Assembly (NCBI RefSeq): GCF_010894435.1
Contig: NZ_JAAIXZ010000008.1
Coordinates: 372,001-436,000 of the forward strand
DNA from: Pyxidicoccus trucidator
GTDB taxonomy: Bacteria; Myxococcota; Myxococcia; Myxococcales; Myxococcaceae
Direction of reading: 5' to 3'
Length of the DNA: 64,000 nucleotides
Shown here piece by piece: positions 44,985-54,684 of this stretch. Under the pieces are notes generated by a model. The model was not told the DNA's origin and did no database searches. It saw only the letters and a list, made by a program, of their open reading frames with translations. Positions within the stretch are counted from its first letter, which is position 1. Every line of letters starts with the position of its first letter. The position numbers and the translations under genes were made by a program.

Positions 44985-47501
44985 ATGTCTCGATTCCTTC
45001 GCCTCGCCCCGGGCTGTCTCCGGGTGTGTGCCCTGCTGCTGACGCTGCTGTGCGCGCGAGCCCACGCGCAGGCCCAGCCGGGCGCCGTCACCGTTGTCGG
45101 CACCTTCCAGTCCGAGCTCGGCTGTCCGGGTGACTGGGATGCCGCCTGCGCCAACACGCACCTGGAGCGGGACCCGGTGGATGGCGTCTGGCGCAGGCTC
45201 TTCACCGTCCCGGGCGGGCCCCAGGAGTTCAAGGTCACCCTCAACGACTCCTGGGAGGAGAACTACGGAGCCAACGCACAGCGCGATGGCGCCAACCTCG
45301 CCTTCAGCCACACGGAGGCAGAGCTTGCCGTGAAGTTCTTCTACGACCCTGTCTCGCACTGGGTTACCAACTCGTCGCTCACGCCCATCGCCGTGCTCGC
45401 GGGCTCGCTGCAGACCGAGCTGGGCTGTCCCTCGGACTGGGCTCCGGCGTGCATGCTCACGTGGCTCAAGGACATTGACGGGGACGGCGTGCAGGAGCTC
45501 ATCATCCCCTCGCTCCCCGCGGGCACCTATGAGCTGAAGGTCGCCCACCACGAGAGCTGGGCCGAGAACTACGGCGCGGACGGTGTGTTCGACGGAGCCA
45601 ACATCTCGTTCACCGTGCCCGCGCCCGGTCAGCCCATCCGCTTCCGCTACGAGACCTGGAGCCACCGGCTCGCCATCCAGGTCGCCGCGCCGACCATCAC
45701 CACGCTGGGTGTCTCCGCCAATCCCGTGCACGTGGACGAACCCGTGACGCTCACCGCCACCGTGGCGGTGACCGGGAGCACGGCCTTCGCGGCCGGCACG
45801 GTGACGTTCAAGGCGGACGGAGCTGAGCTGGGCACCGCCCCCGTCGGCCCGGACGGCACGGCCACGCTGACGTTGGCCACCGGCATCGGCAGGGGAACCG
45901 TCTCACTCACCGCCGAGTACGGCGGAACCTACGAGCCGAGTGTCTCGGTGCCGGTGGTCCTCCACGTCCGCTATGGGAGCGTGACCACGCTGACCGTGAC
46001 TCCGTCGGGCACCAGCCCTCACGGTTATGGGGTCTTCCTCCGTGCCGAGGTGCGCGCGGAGAACGCGAACCGTGACGGGTTCCCGGATGGTGAGGTCACC
46101 TGGCTGAACGGCGACACCGTCCTGGGCACCTCGCGGCTTGATGAGCACAGGAACGCCTCGCTGACTACGGGGGCCCTGCCGGTGGGGGAGCTCCGGCTCT
46201 CCGCGGTGTTCAGTCCGGAGGCGCCGTTCCGTCCTTCTCGCGACGAAGTCGTACACACAGTCACCCGGGCGCATGTGGATGTCCTCTTCGGAGTGGACGA
46301 CCACGAGGTGCCCCTGGGGATGCCCATGACCTTCCGCGCCCAGGTTCGTCGCAGTGGCTTTCCTGGGGTGACGGCCACGGGCACGGTGGATTTCGTGGTG
46401 GTGTCGGAGGGCCCGCGGCAGGTCCTGGGAACCGCTCCGCTGGACGCACAGGGTGAAACCAGCGTCGTGGTGACGGGGCTGCCCATCGGAACGTATGACG
46501 TGAGGGCGGACTACTCGGGCGATGCGTCGTACCTGCCTCAGCAGTCGCTGCCGTCCTGGCAGACCGTCACCGTCGCGGAGTCTCGAATGGTCGTCACGGC
46601 GTCCCCGACGACGAGCGTCTACGGCCAGCCGGTGGACATCCGGGTGGAGGTGCGCCCCGTCGCCGCTTCCGTCGAGCAGACGCCCGCGGGGGAATTCCGT
46701 CTCGAATTTCGTAACGAAGTGGAGGTCCCGGCGGGCAGTGCCCAGGGGCAGCTCGACGCCGAAGGCCGCGCCAACACCAGCACTCTGCGGCTCCCTCCTG
46801 GACGCTTTTGGGTGTCCGGCACCTACGAAGGCGGCCCTGTCTTCGGCCCGAGCACCTCGGCCGAGGTCGCCTTCACGGTGCTGCGCGGCCCGTCGCAGGT
46901 GGCGCTGGCCTCCTCGCGGAATCCCTCTGACAGCGGAGAGGCCGTCACCCTCACCGCGCAGGTCTCCGCGGCATCGCCCGCGACGGGAACACCGGAAGGC
47001 AGCGTCACGTTCCTGGACGGCACGACTCCACTGTCGACCGTGCCCATCGACTCGCAGGGCGTGGCGACGTACACCACCTCGGCCCTGGCGGCGGGGGAGC
47101 GTGGCCTCACCGTGGCGTACTCGGGCAACACGCGCTTCGAGCCGGGCACGTCCGTCACGCTGGCGCAAATCGTGAGGCCCGCCGGGACACCCGACGCGGG
47201 CTCGGGTGAGGCAGACGCGGGCTCCGGGAACAGTGACGCGGGCTCCGGAGACACGGATGCCGGCACTTCGACCGGGGACGCGGGGAGCACGCCGGGCGAT
47301 GCGGGGACGCAGGCGCCAGATGCGGGTGCTGGCAACCCGGATGCCGGCACCACCGCCCCCCTGCCCTCGGAAGGCGATGAGGGCTCGGGATGCGGCTGCG
47401 GTGCGGGCAGCGGGGGCTCACCCCTGCTCCTGCTCGGCATGTGGATGGGCCTCACCGCCCTCCAGTCGCGCCGGCGCTCGCGCGGCTCCACGCGGGGCTG
47501 A
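44985..47501 (+). CDS. Surface protein: X25 starch-binding-like domains, Ig-like repeats, MYXO-CTERM anchor
   Basis: An 838-residue exported protein. After a signal peptide (about 1-30) come two X25-type modules of the kind found in pullulanases ('GTFQSELGCPGDWD' and 'GSLQTELGCPSDWA', each with 'SWEENYGA' or 'SWAENYGA'). About five or six bacterial Ig-like repeats follow (about 235-725; e.g. 'GEAVTLTAQVSA', 'GSVTFLDGTTPLSTV'). An Asp-Ala-Gly-rich spacer of about 60 residues leads to 'GCGCGAGSGG', a hydrophobic helix and 'RRRSRGS'. That end is the MYXO-CTERM sorting signal, so the protein should sit on the cell surface. Binding to alpha-glucans or adhesion is inferred. Confidence 0.88.
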   Translation: MSRFLRLAPGCLRVCALLLTLLCARAHAQAQPGAVTVVGTFQSELGCPGDWDAACANTHLERDPVDGVWRRLFTVPGGPQEFKVTLNDSWEENYGANAQRDGANLAFSHTEAELAVKFFYDPVSHWVTNSSLTPIAVLAGSLQTELGCPSDWAPACMLTWLKDIDGDGVQELIIPSLPAGTYELKVAHHESWAENYGADGVFDGANISFTVPAPGQPIRFRYETWSHRLAIQVAAPTITTLGVSANPVHVDEPVTLTATVAVTGSTAFAAGTVTFKADGAELGTAPVGPDGTATLTLATGIGRGTVSLTAEYGGTYEPSVSVPVVLHVRYGSVTTLTVTPSGTSPHGYGVFLRAEVRAENANRDGFPDGEVTWLNGDTVLGTSRLDEHRNASLTTGALPVGELRLSAVFSPEAPFRPSRDEVVHTVTRAHVDVLFGVDDHEVPLGMPMTFRAQVRRSGFPGVTATGTVDFVVVSEGPRQVLGTAPLDAQGETSVVVTGLPIGTYDVRADYSGDASYLPQQSLPSWQTVTVAESRMVVTASPTTSVYGQPVDIRVEVRPVAASVEQTPAGEFRLEFRNEVEVPAGSAQGQLDAEGRANTSTLRLPPGRFWVSGTYEGGPVFGPSTSAEVAFTVLRGPSQVALASSRNPSDSGEAVTLTAQVSAASPATGTPEGSVTFLDGTTPLSTVPIDSQGVATYTTSALAAGERGLTVAYSGNTRFEPGTSVTLAQIVRPAGTPDAGSGEADAGSGNSDAGSGDTDAGTSTGDAGSTPGDAGTQAPDAGAGNPDAGTTAPLPSEGDEGSGCGCGAGSGGSPLLLLGMWMGLTALQSRRRSRGSTRG

Positions 47502-47517
47502 TCCGTCCACCGGGCCT

Positions 47518-47540
47518 GGCATCGCTCCGCTTGCGATGCC
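47518..47540. terminator. Hairpin between convergent genes
   Basis: A perfect 8-bp stem GGCATCGC/GCGATGCC (47518-47525 with 47533-47540) with a 7-base loop, located between the stop of the Ig-repeat gene and the stop of the opposing CHAT gene. A shared terminator is likely. Confidence 0.55.
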
Positions 47541-50500
47541 TACAAGCTCTTCCCAGGCGCTGCGCCGCTGGAGGGCGCCGCAGGCTCCCTTTTCGGGGGC
47601 TTCCGCGGTCGCGGCCCCAGCGCGCGCAGCGGGGTGTCTTGGCCCAGGGTGATGAACGGTGCCCACGAGTGAGGGTGGGGCTTGGTGGCACGCAGCCAGC
47701 GCATGGCCTCGCGCAGGGCGGTGGCGCGGCCCTGTCCCGCGAGCAGGTTGCGGTAGTAGGCCTCCATCAGCGTGCTTGTCGTCTCGTCATCCACCTTCCA
47801 CAGGCTCATCACCACCGTCTCCGCTCCGGCGACCACGAGCGCGCGGCGCAGCCCGTAGACGCCCTGGCCGAGCTTGACGTCGCCTCGGCCGGTGTCGCAG
47901 GCGGACAGGACCACCAACTGGGTGCCCCACAGGTTGATGCCGGTCAACTCCAGGGCCGTCACCAGCGCGTTGTCGGGCGGAGGCTGAGGGGCGTTGGCGC
48001 TGGAGTCCGTCAGCGCGCTCGCCCCCGCGAAGAGAAGGCCGGAGCGCAGCAGGGGATCCGGAGGACGCGAGGCGAGCGGGTCCTCGCCCAGCGCACCGAA
48101 GCTGCCCACGGCTCGGGAGCCCGTGGGCGCGGGGGTGTCCTCCAGGAAGAAGCCATGGGTGGCCAGGTGGAGGATGCCGGGAGTCGACAGGTGCATCAGC
48201 CGCTCCTTGGTGGCCTCGGGGCCCAGGAAGAGCTGGGCCTGGGGAAGCAGGCCCTGGATGGCCCGGGCCTCCTGACGGGTGCCCGGCAGTGGGGTGGGGG
48301 CCCAGGCGCGTTGCGCCAGACCCGCGCGCAGCGTGGAGAAGAAGTGCTCGACGGAGGAGGAGCGCTCCCTCGGAGCTGAGGCGTCCCCGAGAAGGTTCGC
48401 GGACGGCTGGGGCGGGGCGCTGAAGTCCGGGTCGGCGAAGACGACCACCGAAGCAGCGGGGTTCTTTTCCCGGGCGCGAGGCAGCAGGTCCTTGCCGGAG
48501 GTGAGGTAGGTGACGTCGAAGGTCTCGACGAGGAAATGGTGGCCATCGTGCAGGGCGGCGAAGGGCACCAGGGCCAGCTGTCCATCCGGCGCGAGGAAGA
48601 GGCGGCGAGTCTTCCCCAGCAGCGGAAGCAAGGGTTGGAAGGCGAGCGAGTAGAGCGCCTGCGCTTGGGTCTCGAAGGCCGCGTCCCGGTTGGCCAGGGC
48701 GTCTCGCAGTTGCGAGGCGGCGGCGTCGATGGGCTCAGCGGGGCCAAGGTCGAGGGCGCGAAGGGTTGCATCCGGCAGGAGCACCAGCACCAGGTAGCGC
48801 AGTTGTCCGTGGCGCTGTGCCGCGGGTGTGCCGGGGCTGGGCGCGAGCGGGCGGTCCACGTAGGTGATGAACTCGACGAGGGCACCGTCCCTGGGCAGGG
48901 CCGCGGCGACCCGGTCGACAATCTCTGCGGGAGCCGGCAGCGCGGCCAGTGCGCGCAGGGGCGCGGAGCGTCGGGCCAGGGTGGCTTCGAGCGCATCACT
49001 CTGCTCGGCCAGGTCCTTGAGATGCTGTTGGTAGGCGCCCACGGGCCGTGCGCCAGGGCCCTGGAGCGAGAGCTGGGCCAGCTGGGCGCGCAGCCCACGC
49101 AGCCGCTCGAAGGGCTCGCGCTCCTTCGCGCCCAGGCTCCGGTAGAGGGTACGGGAGATGGCGGCCGTCTCCTCGACGGAGCGGCCCTTGAGGAGCAGGG
49201 CGGCTCCCAGGGCCAGGCGTCTGACGCTCGCGTTATCCGGATGGGCGCGCACCAGGGCATAGAGCCGCTCCTCGTCGGTGCGCAGCAGTTGGAGGAGGCT
49301 GGCCAGACGTGCCTCGGAGAGGACGAGCGCCTCCTGGCGCAGGCGCCGCTCGGACACGGCGAAGGCGCGTGTGAACAGCGGCAGGGCCTCGGCGAGGCGA
49401 TGCTGGGCCAGCCGGAGGAGCGCGAGGTCGTTGAGCGATTGGGCGACGGAGGGATGGTGCTTGCCGCGGGTCGTTTCCCGGATGGCGAGCGCGCGCAGGT
49501 GGAGCGGCTCGGCCCGTTCATACATCCCCTGCGCCACGTAGAGGAGGGCGAGCTTGTGGAGCGACTCGGCGACGTCGTAGTGGTTGGGGCCGAGGGCCGC
49601 CTCCCGGAGGGCGAGCGCGCGCAGGAGGAGCGGCTCGGCCTCGGCGTACCTCCCCTGGTTCACGTAGAGGATGGCGAGGTTGTTGAGCGAGGTGGCGACG
49701 TCGTGGTGCTTGGGGCCAAGGGCCGCTTCCCGAAGGGCGAGCGCGCGCTCGTGGAACGGCTCGGCCCGGTCGTACCTCCCCTGGTCCACGTAGAGGTTGG
49801 CGAGGTTGTTGAGCGAATCGGCGACGAGGGGATGGTGCTTGCCGAGGGCCGCTTCCCGAATGGCGAACGCGCGCTCGTAGAGCGGCTCGGCCCGGCCATA
49901 CATCCCCTGCTCCACGTAGAGCATGGCGAGGTTGTTGAGCGAATCGGCGACGGTGGCATGGCTCTTTCCGAGGGCCGCTTCCCAGATGGCAGTCGCGCGC
50001 TCGTAGAGCGGCTCGGCCCGGTCGTACAGCCCCTGCTCCATGTAGAGAAAGGCGAGGTTGTGGAGCGCATCGGCGACATCGGGATGGTGCTTGCCGAGGG
50101 CCGCTTCATAGATAGCGAGTGCGCGCTTGTAGAGCGGCTCGGCCCGGCCATACAGCCCCTGCACTTTGTAGACGATGGCGAGGTTGTTGAGGGACTGGGC
50201 GATGATGGGGTGGTTCTTGTCGAGCGCCGCCTCCCGAATGGCGAGCGCGCGCAGGTGGAGCCGCTCGGCCTCGGCGTACATCCCCTGCTCCTGGTAGAGG
50301 CTGGCGAGGTTGTTGAGCAGGGAGGCGACGAGGATATGGTTCTTGCCGAGGGCTGCTTCCCGAAGGACGAGCGCGCGCTCGTAGATCGGCTGTGCCCGGC
50401 CGTACATGCCCTGCTGGTGGTAGAGGATGGCGAGGTTGTTGAGCGAGGTGGTGACGAGGGGATGTTTCTTGCCGAGGGCCGCTTCCCGGATGGCGAGCGC

Positions 50501-50926
50501 GCGCACGTGGAGCGGCTCGGCCTCGGCGAGCTTCCCCTGGTCTGAATAGAGGTTGGCGAGGCTGTTGAGCGAGGAGGCGACGTCGGGATGCTTCCCGCCG
50601 AGGGCCGCTTCCCGGATGGCGAGCCCGCGTCGAAGCAGTGGCTCGGCTCGGTCAAGGTTCCCCTGACGCAGGTAGAGCCGACCGAGCAGGTCCAGACAGT
50701 CGGCGACTTCTGGATGGGTGCCCCCGAGCAGCGCCTCCCGCAGCTCGAGCGCACGTTCGACCTGCGCGACGGCCTCGGCGTACTTGCCCGCCTCGTTGAG
50801 CGTCGTCGCCTCGGCAAAGGCTTTCTGTGCCTCCTGCAGCCGCGCGTCCGGTGGCGGCTCCCCGGCCGCCGCTCCTGCCGCACAGCACAGGATGACCACC
50901 GTCATCCACCTGAGGACCTGCCCCAA
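47540..50926 (-). CDS. Exported CHAT-domain (caspase-like) protease with 11 TPRs
   Basis: A 1128-residue protein. A signal peptide (about 1-22, 'VVILCCAAGAAAG') precedes eleven 42-residue kinesin-light-chain-type TPRs (about 30-530), each carrying 'EAALGKxHPxVAxSLNNLAxLY'-like text. A helical linker follows, then a CHAT domain (about 800-1090). The catalytic dyad is intact: His about 924 ('LHLATHGFF') and Cys about 1010 ('VLSACDTGRG'). CHAT proteases cut after specific residues in defence or signalling systems; here the signal peptide sends it outside the cytoplasm. The TTG at 50926 follows AAGGGGGAAG; an ATG eight codons in is the alternative. No gasdermin-like or effector gene is adjacent. 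Confidence 0.9.
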   Translation of the reverse strand: MGQVLRWMTVVILCCAAGAAAGEPPPDARLQEAQKAFAEATTLNEAGKYAEAVAQVERALELREALLGGTHPEVADCLDLLGRLYLRQGNLDRAEPLLRRGLAIREAALGGKHPDVASSLNSLANLYSDQGKLAEAEPLHVRALAIREAALGKKHPLVTTSLNNLAILYHQQGMYGRAQPIYERALVLREAALGKNHILVASLLNNLASLYQEQGMYAEAERLHLRALAIREAALDKNHPIIAQSLNNLAIVYKVQGLYGRAEPLYKRALAIYEAALGKHHPDVADALHNLAFLYMEQGLYDRAEPLYERATAIWEAALGKSHATVADSLNNLAMLYVEQGMYGRAEPLYERAFAIREAALGKHHPLVADSLNNLANLYVDQGRYDRAEPFHERALALREAALGPKHHDVATSLNNLAILYVNQGRYAEAEPLLLRALALREAALGPNHYDVAESLHKLALLYVAQGMYERAEPLHLRALAIRETTRGKHHPSVAQSLNDLALLRLAQHRLAEALPLFTRAFAVSERRLRQEALVLSEARLASLLQLLRTDEERLYALVRAHPDNASVRRLALGAALLLKGRSVEETAAISRTLYRSLGAKEREPFERLRGLRAQLAQLSLQGPGARPVGAYQQHLKDLAEQSDALEATLARRSAPLRALAALPAPAEIVDRVAAALPRDGALVEFITYVDRPLAPSPGTPAAQRHGQLRYLVLVLLPDATLRALDLGPAEPIDAAASQLRDALANRDAAFETQAQALYSLAFQPLLPLLGKTRRLFLAPDGQLALVPFAALHDGHHFLVETFDVTYLTSGKDLLPRAREKNPAASVVVFADPDFSAPPQPSANLLGDASAPRERSSSVEHFFSTLRAGLAQRAWAPTPLPGTRQEARAIQGLLPQAQLFLGPEATKERLMHLSTPGILHLATHGFFLEDTPAPTGSRAVGSFGALGEDPLASRPPDPLLRSGLLFAGASALTDSSANAPQPPPDNALVTALELTGINLWGTQLVVLSACDTGRGDVKLGQGVYGLRRALVVAGAETVVMSLWKVDDETTSTLMEAYYRNLLAGQGRATALREAMRWLRATKPHPHSWAPFITLGQDTPLRALGPRPRKPPKREPAAPSSGAAPGKSL

Positions 50927-51040
50927 TGTCTTCCCCCTTTGGCATCAAGAGCCTTCGAGTCTAGCGGGACGCATCGGAGGGATGGCGGCCACCTTGCGCG
51001 GCTGCCTGGTCCGCGAGGCAGCGCAGGGCGGCTGACACGA

Positions 51041-54000
51041 CTAGGAAGCCGGCCCGGGCTTCGTCACCATCTCCCGGGGCGGGAAGACGGCCTGTGCGGC
51101 ACCGGAGACCAGCGGGGAGTCATCCTCCTGGAGCCGCGCCAGGCGGGCCAGTCGCTCCGGCGTCCACCCGCGCCCCGGCGCCGCGTCGTGCACCAGGCAC
51201 CACACGGCCACGCGCCGCGCCTCCGCGCTCGTGCTGGCGGTGAGCCGTGCCTCCACGGCCTCCAGGTCCGCCACGGGAATCGCCTTCAGCACGCTGTGAC
51301 ACGCCTCCAGCGCGTCCGCATGAAGGTGCCCCGCTTCGCCCATCCGCGCCAGCCGCTCGGCGAACGCCACCGGCGCCAGGGCCGCCTCCGCGCACCGCAC
51401 TCGCAGCGCCGCCAGTCGCGCGTCCTTCGACAGGACGCTCTCCGCCGCGCTCGCCGCCTGCATGTAGCTGGCGCGGGACTTCACGTTCAGGGCCAGCAAC
51501 TGGCCCAGCGCCACGCTCAGCGCACGCCGGTCAGCGGCCACCGCCGCCAGCATCCCCTCCAGCCGCTCCAAGTCCCGCTCGTCGGAGCGCTGGAGGATGG
51601 CCCTCATGGCCGCGCCGACCTCGTCGTCATACGGCGAGGCCAGCCGCGCGCCGCAGGCGGACAGGATGGTGCGCTCGGAGTCCTTCACGGGGAGGTACGC
51701 CGCCCGCTGGAGCAGGTCGATGCGGGCCTCCGGCTCCGGCCGGGCCAGCACGCGCCCGAGCAGCGCGGACAGCTTGCGGTCCGACGCCTCGGTGAGCCGG
51801 TCCGCGGGGATGTCGCCCAGGCGCGAGGCCATGACCCAATCGGTGCCGTCCACCGCGCGGGCGAAGACGGCCCACGTCGGCTCGCGGTCCAGGTGGTCCC
51901 ACAGGGCGCGCAGCATGGCGATGCGCACGTCCCGGTGCAGGGCCAGGCCGTCCAGCTCCAGCAGCCGCTCGTAGGCGGCATCGGCGCGCAGTTCGCCCAG
52001 CAGGCGCACCACCTCCTTGGCGACGGTGACCTTCGCCAGGGGCACGCCGGCCAGCAGGGCCAGCACGCGCGAGGGCGGCATGCCGTTGAAGGCCCGGCGC
52101 AGGCCGTAGATGGCCATGCGGGCGCGGGCGTCCTCCAGGCAGCGCAGCAGCGTGGGCACGCCCTGGCCCTGGTCACACCGCGCCATCACCCGGAGGGCCT
52201 TCTCCTGCACGGCCGGCCGCGAGTCCTCCGCCAGCGCGCACAGCCGGTCCATGGGCGCCCAGTCGATGGCCGCGAGCGTGGTGGTGGCCCACAGCAGCGT
52301 CGGCGTGTCCCGCTCGGAGTCGTCGAGCATCCGCCCCACGGCGTGCGAGTAGGTGGCGCTCTGCTCCGGCGTCCACCGGAAGAACCCGCCGTCGAAGGAC
52401 AGGAGCCAGCCCGTCTTCCCCGTCGCGTAGCGGCCGGTGATGACGGGGGCGCCCAGGAAGGGCGTCAGCAAGTCCTGACGGCGCCGGTGCAGGTAGTGGT
52501 TCACCACCGGGAAGCAGATGACGCTGGCATCGGCCTTCAGCAGGGCGGGCAGCAGCCGGTCGAAGGCGCGCCAGTCCTTCTTCCAGAGCACGGAGAGCGC
52601 GGAGTGCGACTCCTTGCCCAGCCGCAGCGCCACGCGCTCCAGCCCGGAGACGAGCTCGAAGTGGAGGACCTCACCCTCCTCCTGCGAGGCCGCCAGGGAG
52701 ACGACTTCCGAGTGCCAGCCCCGGTCGTACCAGCGCCGCACGGTGGCGCCCACCGTGGCCTCGAAGCGCTCGCGGCCGTACTCGGACAGCCACTGGCTGA
52801 TGCCCAGCGCCAGCCAGGGCCAGGGCGCTTCGTCCCGGAGCTTCACCAGCAGGTCCGTCAGGCCCGTTACCAGGCTCGCGCGCTCGCCCAGGCTCCGCAC
52901 CAGCTCGAGCAGCGGGCTCCCCCTCTCGCGTTGCGCCCAGGCCTGGGTGATGGCGAGGAGCAGGGGCGCGGCGGCGAGTACCTCGTCGCCCGTGAGGTGC
53001 TCACCCAACCGGGGATTGTGGATGACCCCGCGCTCCTTGATGAGCGTGGTCAGCCACGTCGCGCCCCAGGCCGCGTCCACGGCGAACACGCGCAGCAGCA
53101 GGGACTCCGCGAGCTGCGCCGTCCCATGGGAGAGGTCCGCCGCGTCGAGCGCGTCGCGCAGCATGCGCCCCACGGCCTCGGTGTGCTCGCGGCGCCACAC
53201 GCGGCGGGGCCACTTCACGAGCGCGCCCAGCATCGCCGCGCGCACCGGGTCCTGCTCATTCTTTCGTGCCAGCACCAGGGGCAGGGCGCGGTCCACCAGG
53301 GCGGTGTCGTCGGGACGCAGGCCGGGGATGGCCAGCAGCGTCGTCAGGGCCGCGCCCCGCATGCCGCCCTCGGGGTGGCCCAGGTAGGACTGGAGGGCGG
53401 CCTGCGCCTCGTCCCAGGGCAGCAACTGCGCGTACTCCATGCGCTGCGGGGGGCGGGTGCCCAGGGCCACGACTTCGTTCAGGTGTCGGCGCGCCTCGCG
53501 CTCCCGCAGGTCCAGGGGGAGCGCGTGCAGCACGTCCAGCGGGATGACGCCGTCGCTGTCGCGCGCGGCAACGCTCCAGCGCGAGTACACGCGCTCGCGC
53601 ACCGGGAGGTCGGTGATGGAGCGCAGCAGCACCGCGCCCCAGGCGGGCTCCACGTCCACGGCGATGCACCACGCATCGACGATGGCACGGTGCTCGGGCT
53701 CAGAGAGCCGGGTCAGCAGCGTCTTCGCATCCCCCAGCGAGGACGGCGCGTGGCGGACGAGCCACACGAGTGACTGCGTGCCCAGCCGGGGGGCCGCGCG
53801 GGCGAACATCTTCCAGAAGGCGGTGGCGTGCTCGTGCCGCTGGAGGAGCGTCAGCGCGGCCTCGGGCCGGTGCATGACCAGCCAGTTCCAGGCGTCCCCG
53901 GCCGGCTGGATGTGCCGGGCGAGCAGCAGCTCGAACAGCTCCAGCGCCGCGTCGGGCGCCCGGTCGGCGATGCGGCCCAGGTAGGCGTTGAGGCGCAGGC

Positions 54001-54601
54001 GCGTCACCGGGTCGGGCTCGCCGGGCACGGCTCTCAGGCGCGCGGCGAGCACCTCGGCGAGGATGTCGGGCGCGAAGCGCGACAGCCGGTTCCAGAAGCG
54101 CTCACTGGGCTTCTCCAGCGCGCGGGCGAGGTGCCGGCGGATGGCCCCGGGCGTCCCCAGCGGCACGGCATCCGCGAAGTCGGGCACACCCGCGCGGGCG
54201 GCGAGCCAGTCGAGGTACGCGTCGATGACGGCCTGCCGCCCCTGCCGCACCAGCCCCCGCTGGATGGCGCCCTCGCGGCGCATGGCGTAGGCCATCTTCA
54301 GGGCCTCCAGCGCCTGGGCGTCGTCACAGGCCAGGGGCACCAGCCGGAAGGCCAGCGCGCGGATGCGGCTGGACGCGTCGGACGTGGCGCGCAGCACATG
54401 GGCGCCGTCGCGCTGGGTGAACTGGGCGGCGAGCGCCAGCCGTCGCTCGTACGCATCTCCCTGGGCCAGTCCCTCCAGCGCGGCGTGCGCGCCCGGGTCC
54501 GTCGGCGCGCGGCGACCCAGCTCCACCACCTGGCGGACGCGGGCATCGTGATGGGTGGAGGACAGCTCGGCGCGCAGCTCGGAGAGGCGAAGCTCAGGCA
54601 T
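51041..54601 (-). CDS. Very large helical-repeat (HEAT-like) protein, hypothetical
   Basis: An 1186-residue cytosolic protein made of alpha-helical HEAT-like repeats from end to end ('RRLALAAQFTQRDGAHVL', 'DPVRAAMLGALVKWPRRVW', 'PAVQEKALRVMARCDQGQGV', 'EARRVAVWCLVHDAAPGRGW'). No catalytic motif, signal peptide or membrane helix is visible. The start at 54601 was chosen because the coding pattern begins there; the frame is open for another 2.1 kb upstream, but that part lies under the ClC gene and is a shadow. It lies 83 bases downstream of the ClC gene on the same strand. Scaffold or phosphatase-lyase-like roles are possible but unproven. Confidence 0.8.
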   Translation of the reverse strand: MPELRLSELRAELSSTHHDARVRQVVELGRRAPTDPGAHAALEGLAQGDAYERRLALAAQFTQRDGAHVLRATSDASSRIRALAFRLVPLACDDAQALEALKMAYAMRREGAIQRGLVRQGRQAVIDAYLDWLAARAGVPDFADAVPLGTPGAIRRHLARALEKPSERFWNRLSRFAPDILAEVLAARLRAVPGEPDPVTRLRLNAYLGRIADRAPDAALELFELLLARHIQPAGDAWNWLVMHRPEAALTLLQRHEHATAFWKMFARAAPRLGTQSLVWLVRHAPSSLGDAKTLLTRLSEPEHRAIVDAWCIAVDVEPAWGAVLLRSITDLPVRERVYSRWSVAARDSDGVIPLDVLHALPLDLREREARRHLNEVVALGTRPPQRMEYAQLLPWDEAQAALQSYLGHPEGGMRGAALTTLLAIPGLRPDDTALVDRALPLVLARKNEQDPVRAAMLGALVKWPRRVWRREHTEAVGRMLRDALDAADLSHGTAQLAESLLLRVFAVDAAWGATWLTTLIKERGVIHNPRLGEHLTGDEVLAAAPLLLAITQAWAQRERGSPLLELVRSLGERASLVTGLTDLLVKLRDEAPWPWLALGISQWLSEYGRERFEATVGATVRRWYDRGWHSEVVSLAASQEEGEVLHFELVSGLERVALRLGKESHSALSVLWKKDWRAFDRLLPALLKADASVICFPVVNHYLHRRRQDLLTPFLGAPVITGRYATGKTGWLLSFDGGFFRWTPEQSATYSHAVGRMLDDSERDTPTLLWATTTLAAIDWAPMDRLCALAEDSRPAVQEKALRVMARCDQGQGVPTLLRCLEDARARMAIYGLRRAFNGMPPSRVLALLAGVPLAKVTVAKEVVRLLGELRADAAYERLLELDGLALHRDVRIAMLRALWDHLDREPTWAVFARAVDGTDWVMASRLGDIPADRLTEASDRKLSALLGRVLARPEPEARIDLLQRAAYLPVKDSERTILSACGARLASPYDDEVGAAMRAILQRSDERDLERLEGMLAAVAADRRALSVALGQLLALNVKSRASYMQAASAAESVLSKDARLAALRVRCAEAALAPVAFAERLARMGEAGHLHADALEACHSVLKAIPVADLEAVEARLTASTSAEARRVAVWCLVHDAAPGRGWTPERLARLARLQEDDSPLVSGAAQAVFPPREMVTKPGPAS

Positions 54602-54684
54602 GGCGCGAAGGATGCCCGGGTCGGCGGTTTCCTGACAAACCGGCCCCGTCCGTGAGGGCGGGTCCCCCACGGACGCGCGGCGGC

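Noticed and set aside
48536..50545. A 669-codon frame antisense to the CHAT-TPR gene with a strikingly periodic protein
   Set aside because: The periodicity comes from the 126-base TPR repeats read backwards; no ribosome-binding site and no independent domain.
50588..53773. A 1061-codon plus-strand frame antisense to the helical-repeat gene
   Set aside because: Gln/Arg/His-biased shadow; the minus-strand protein has the natural codon pattern and hydrophobic periodicity.
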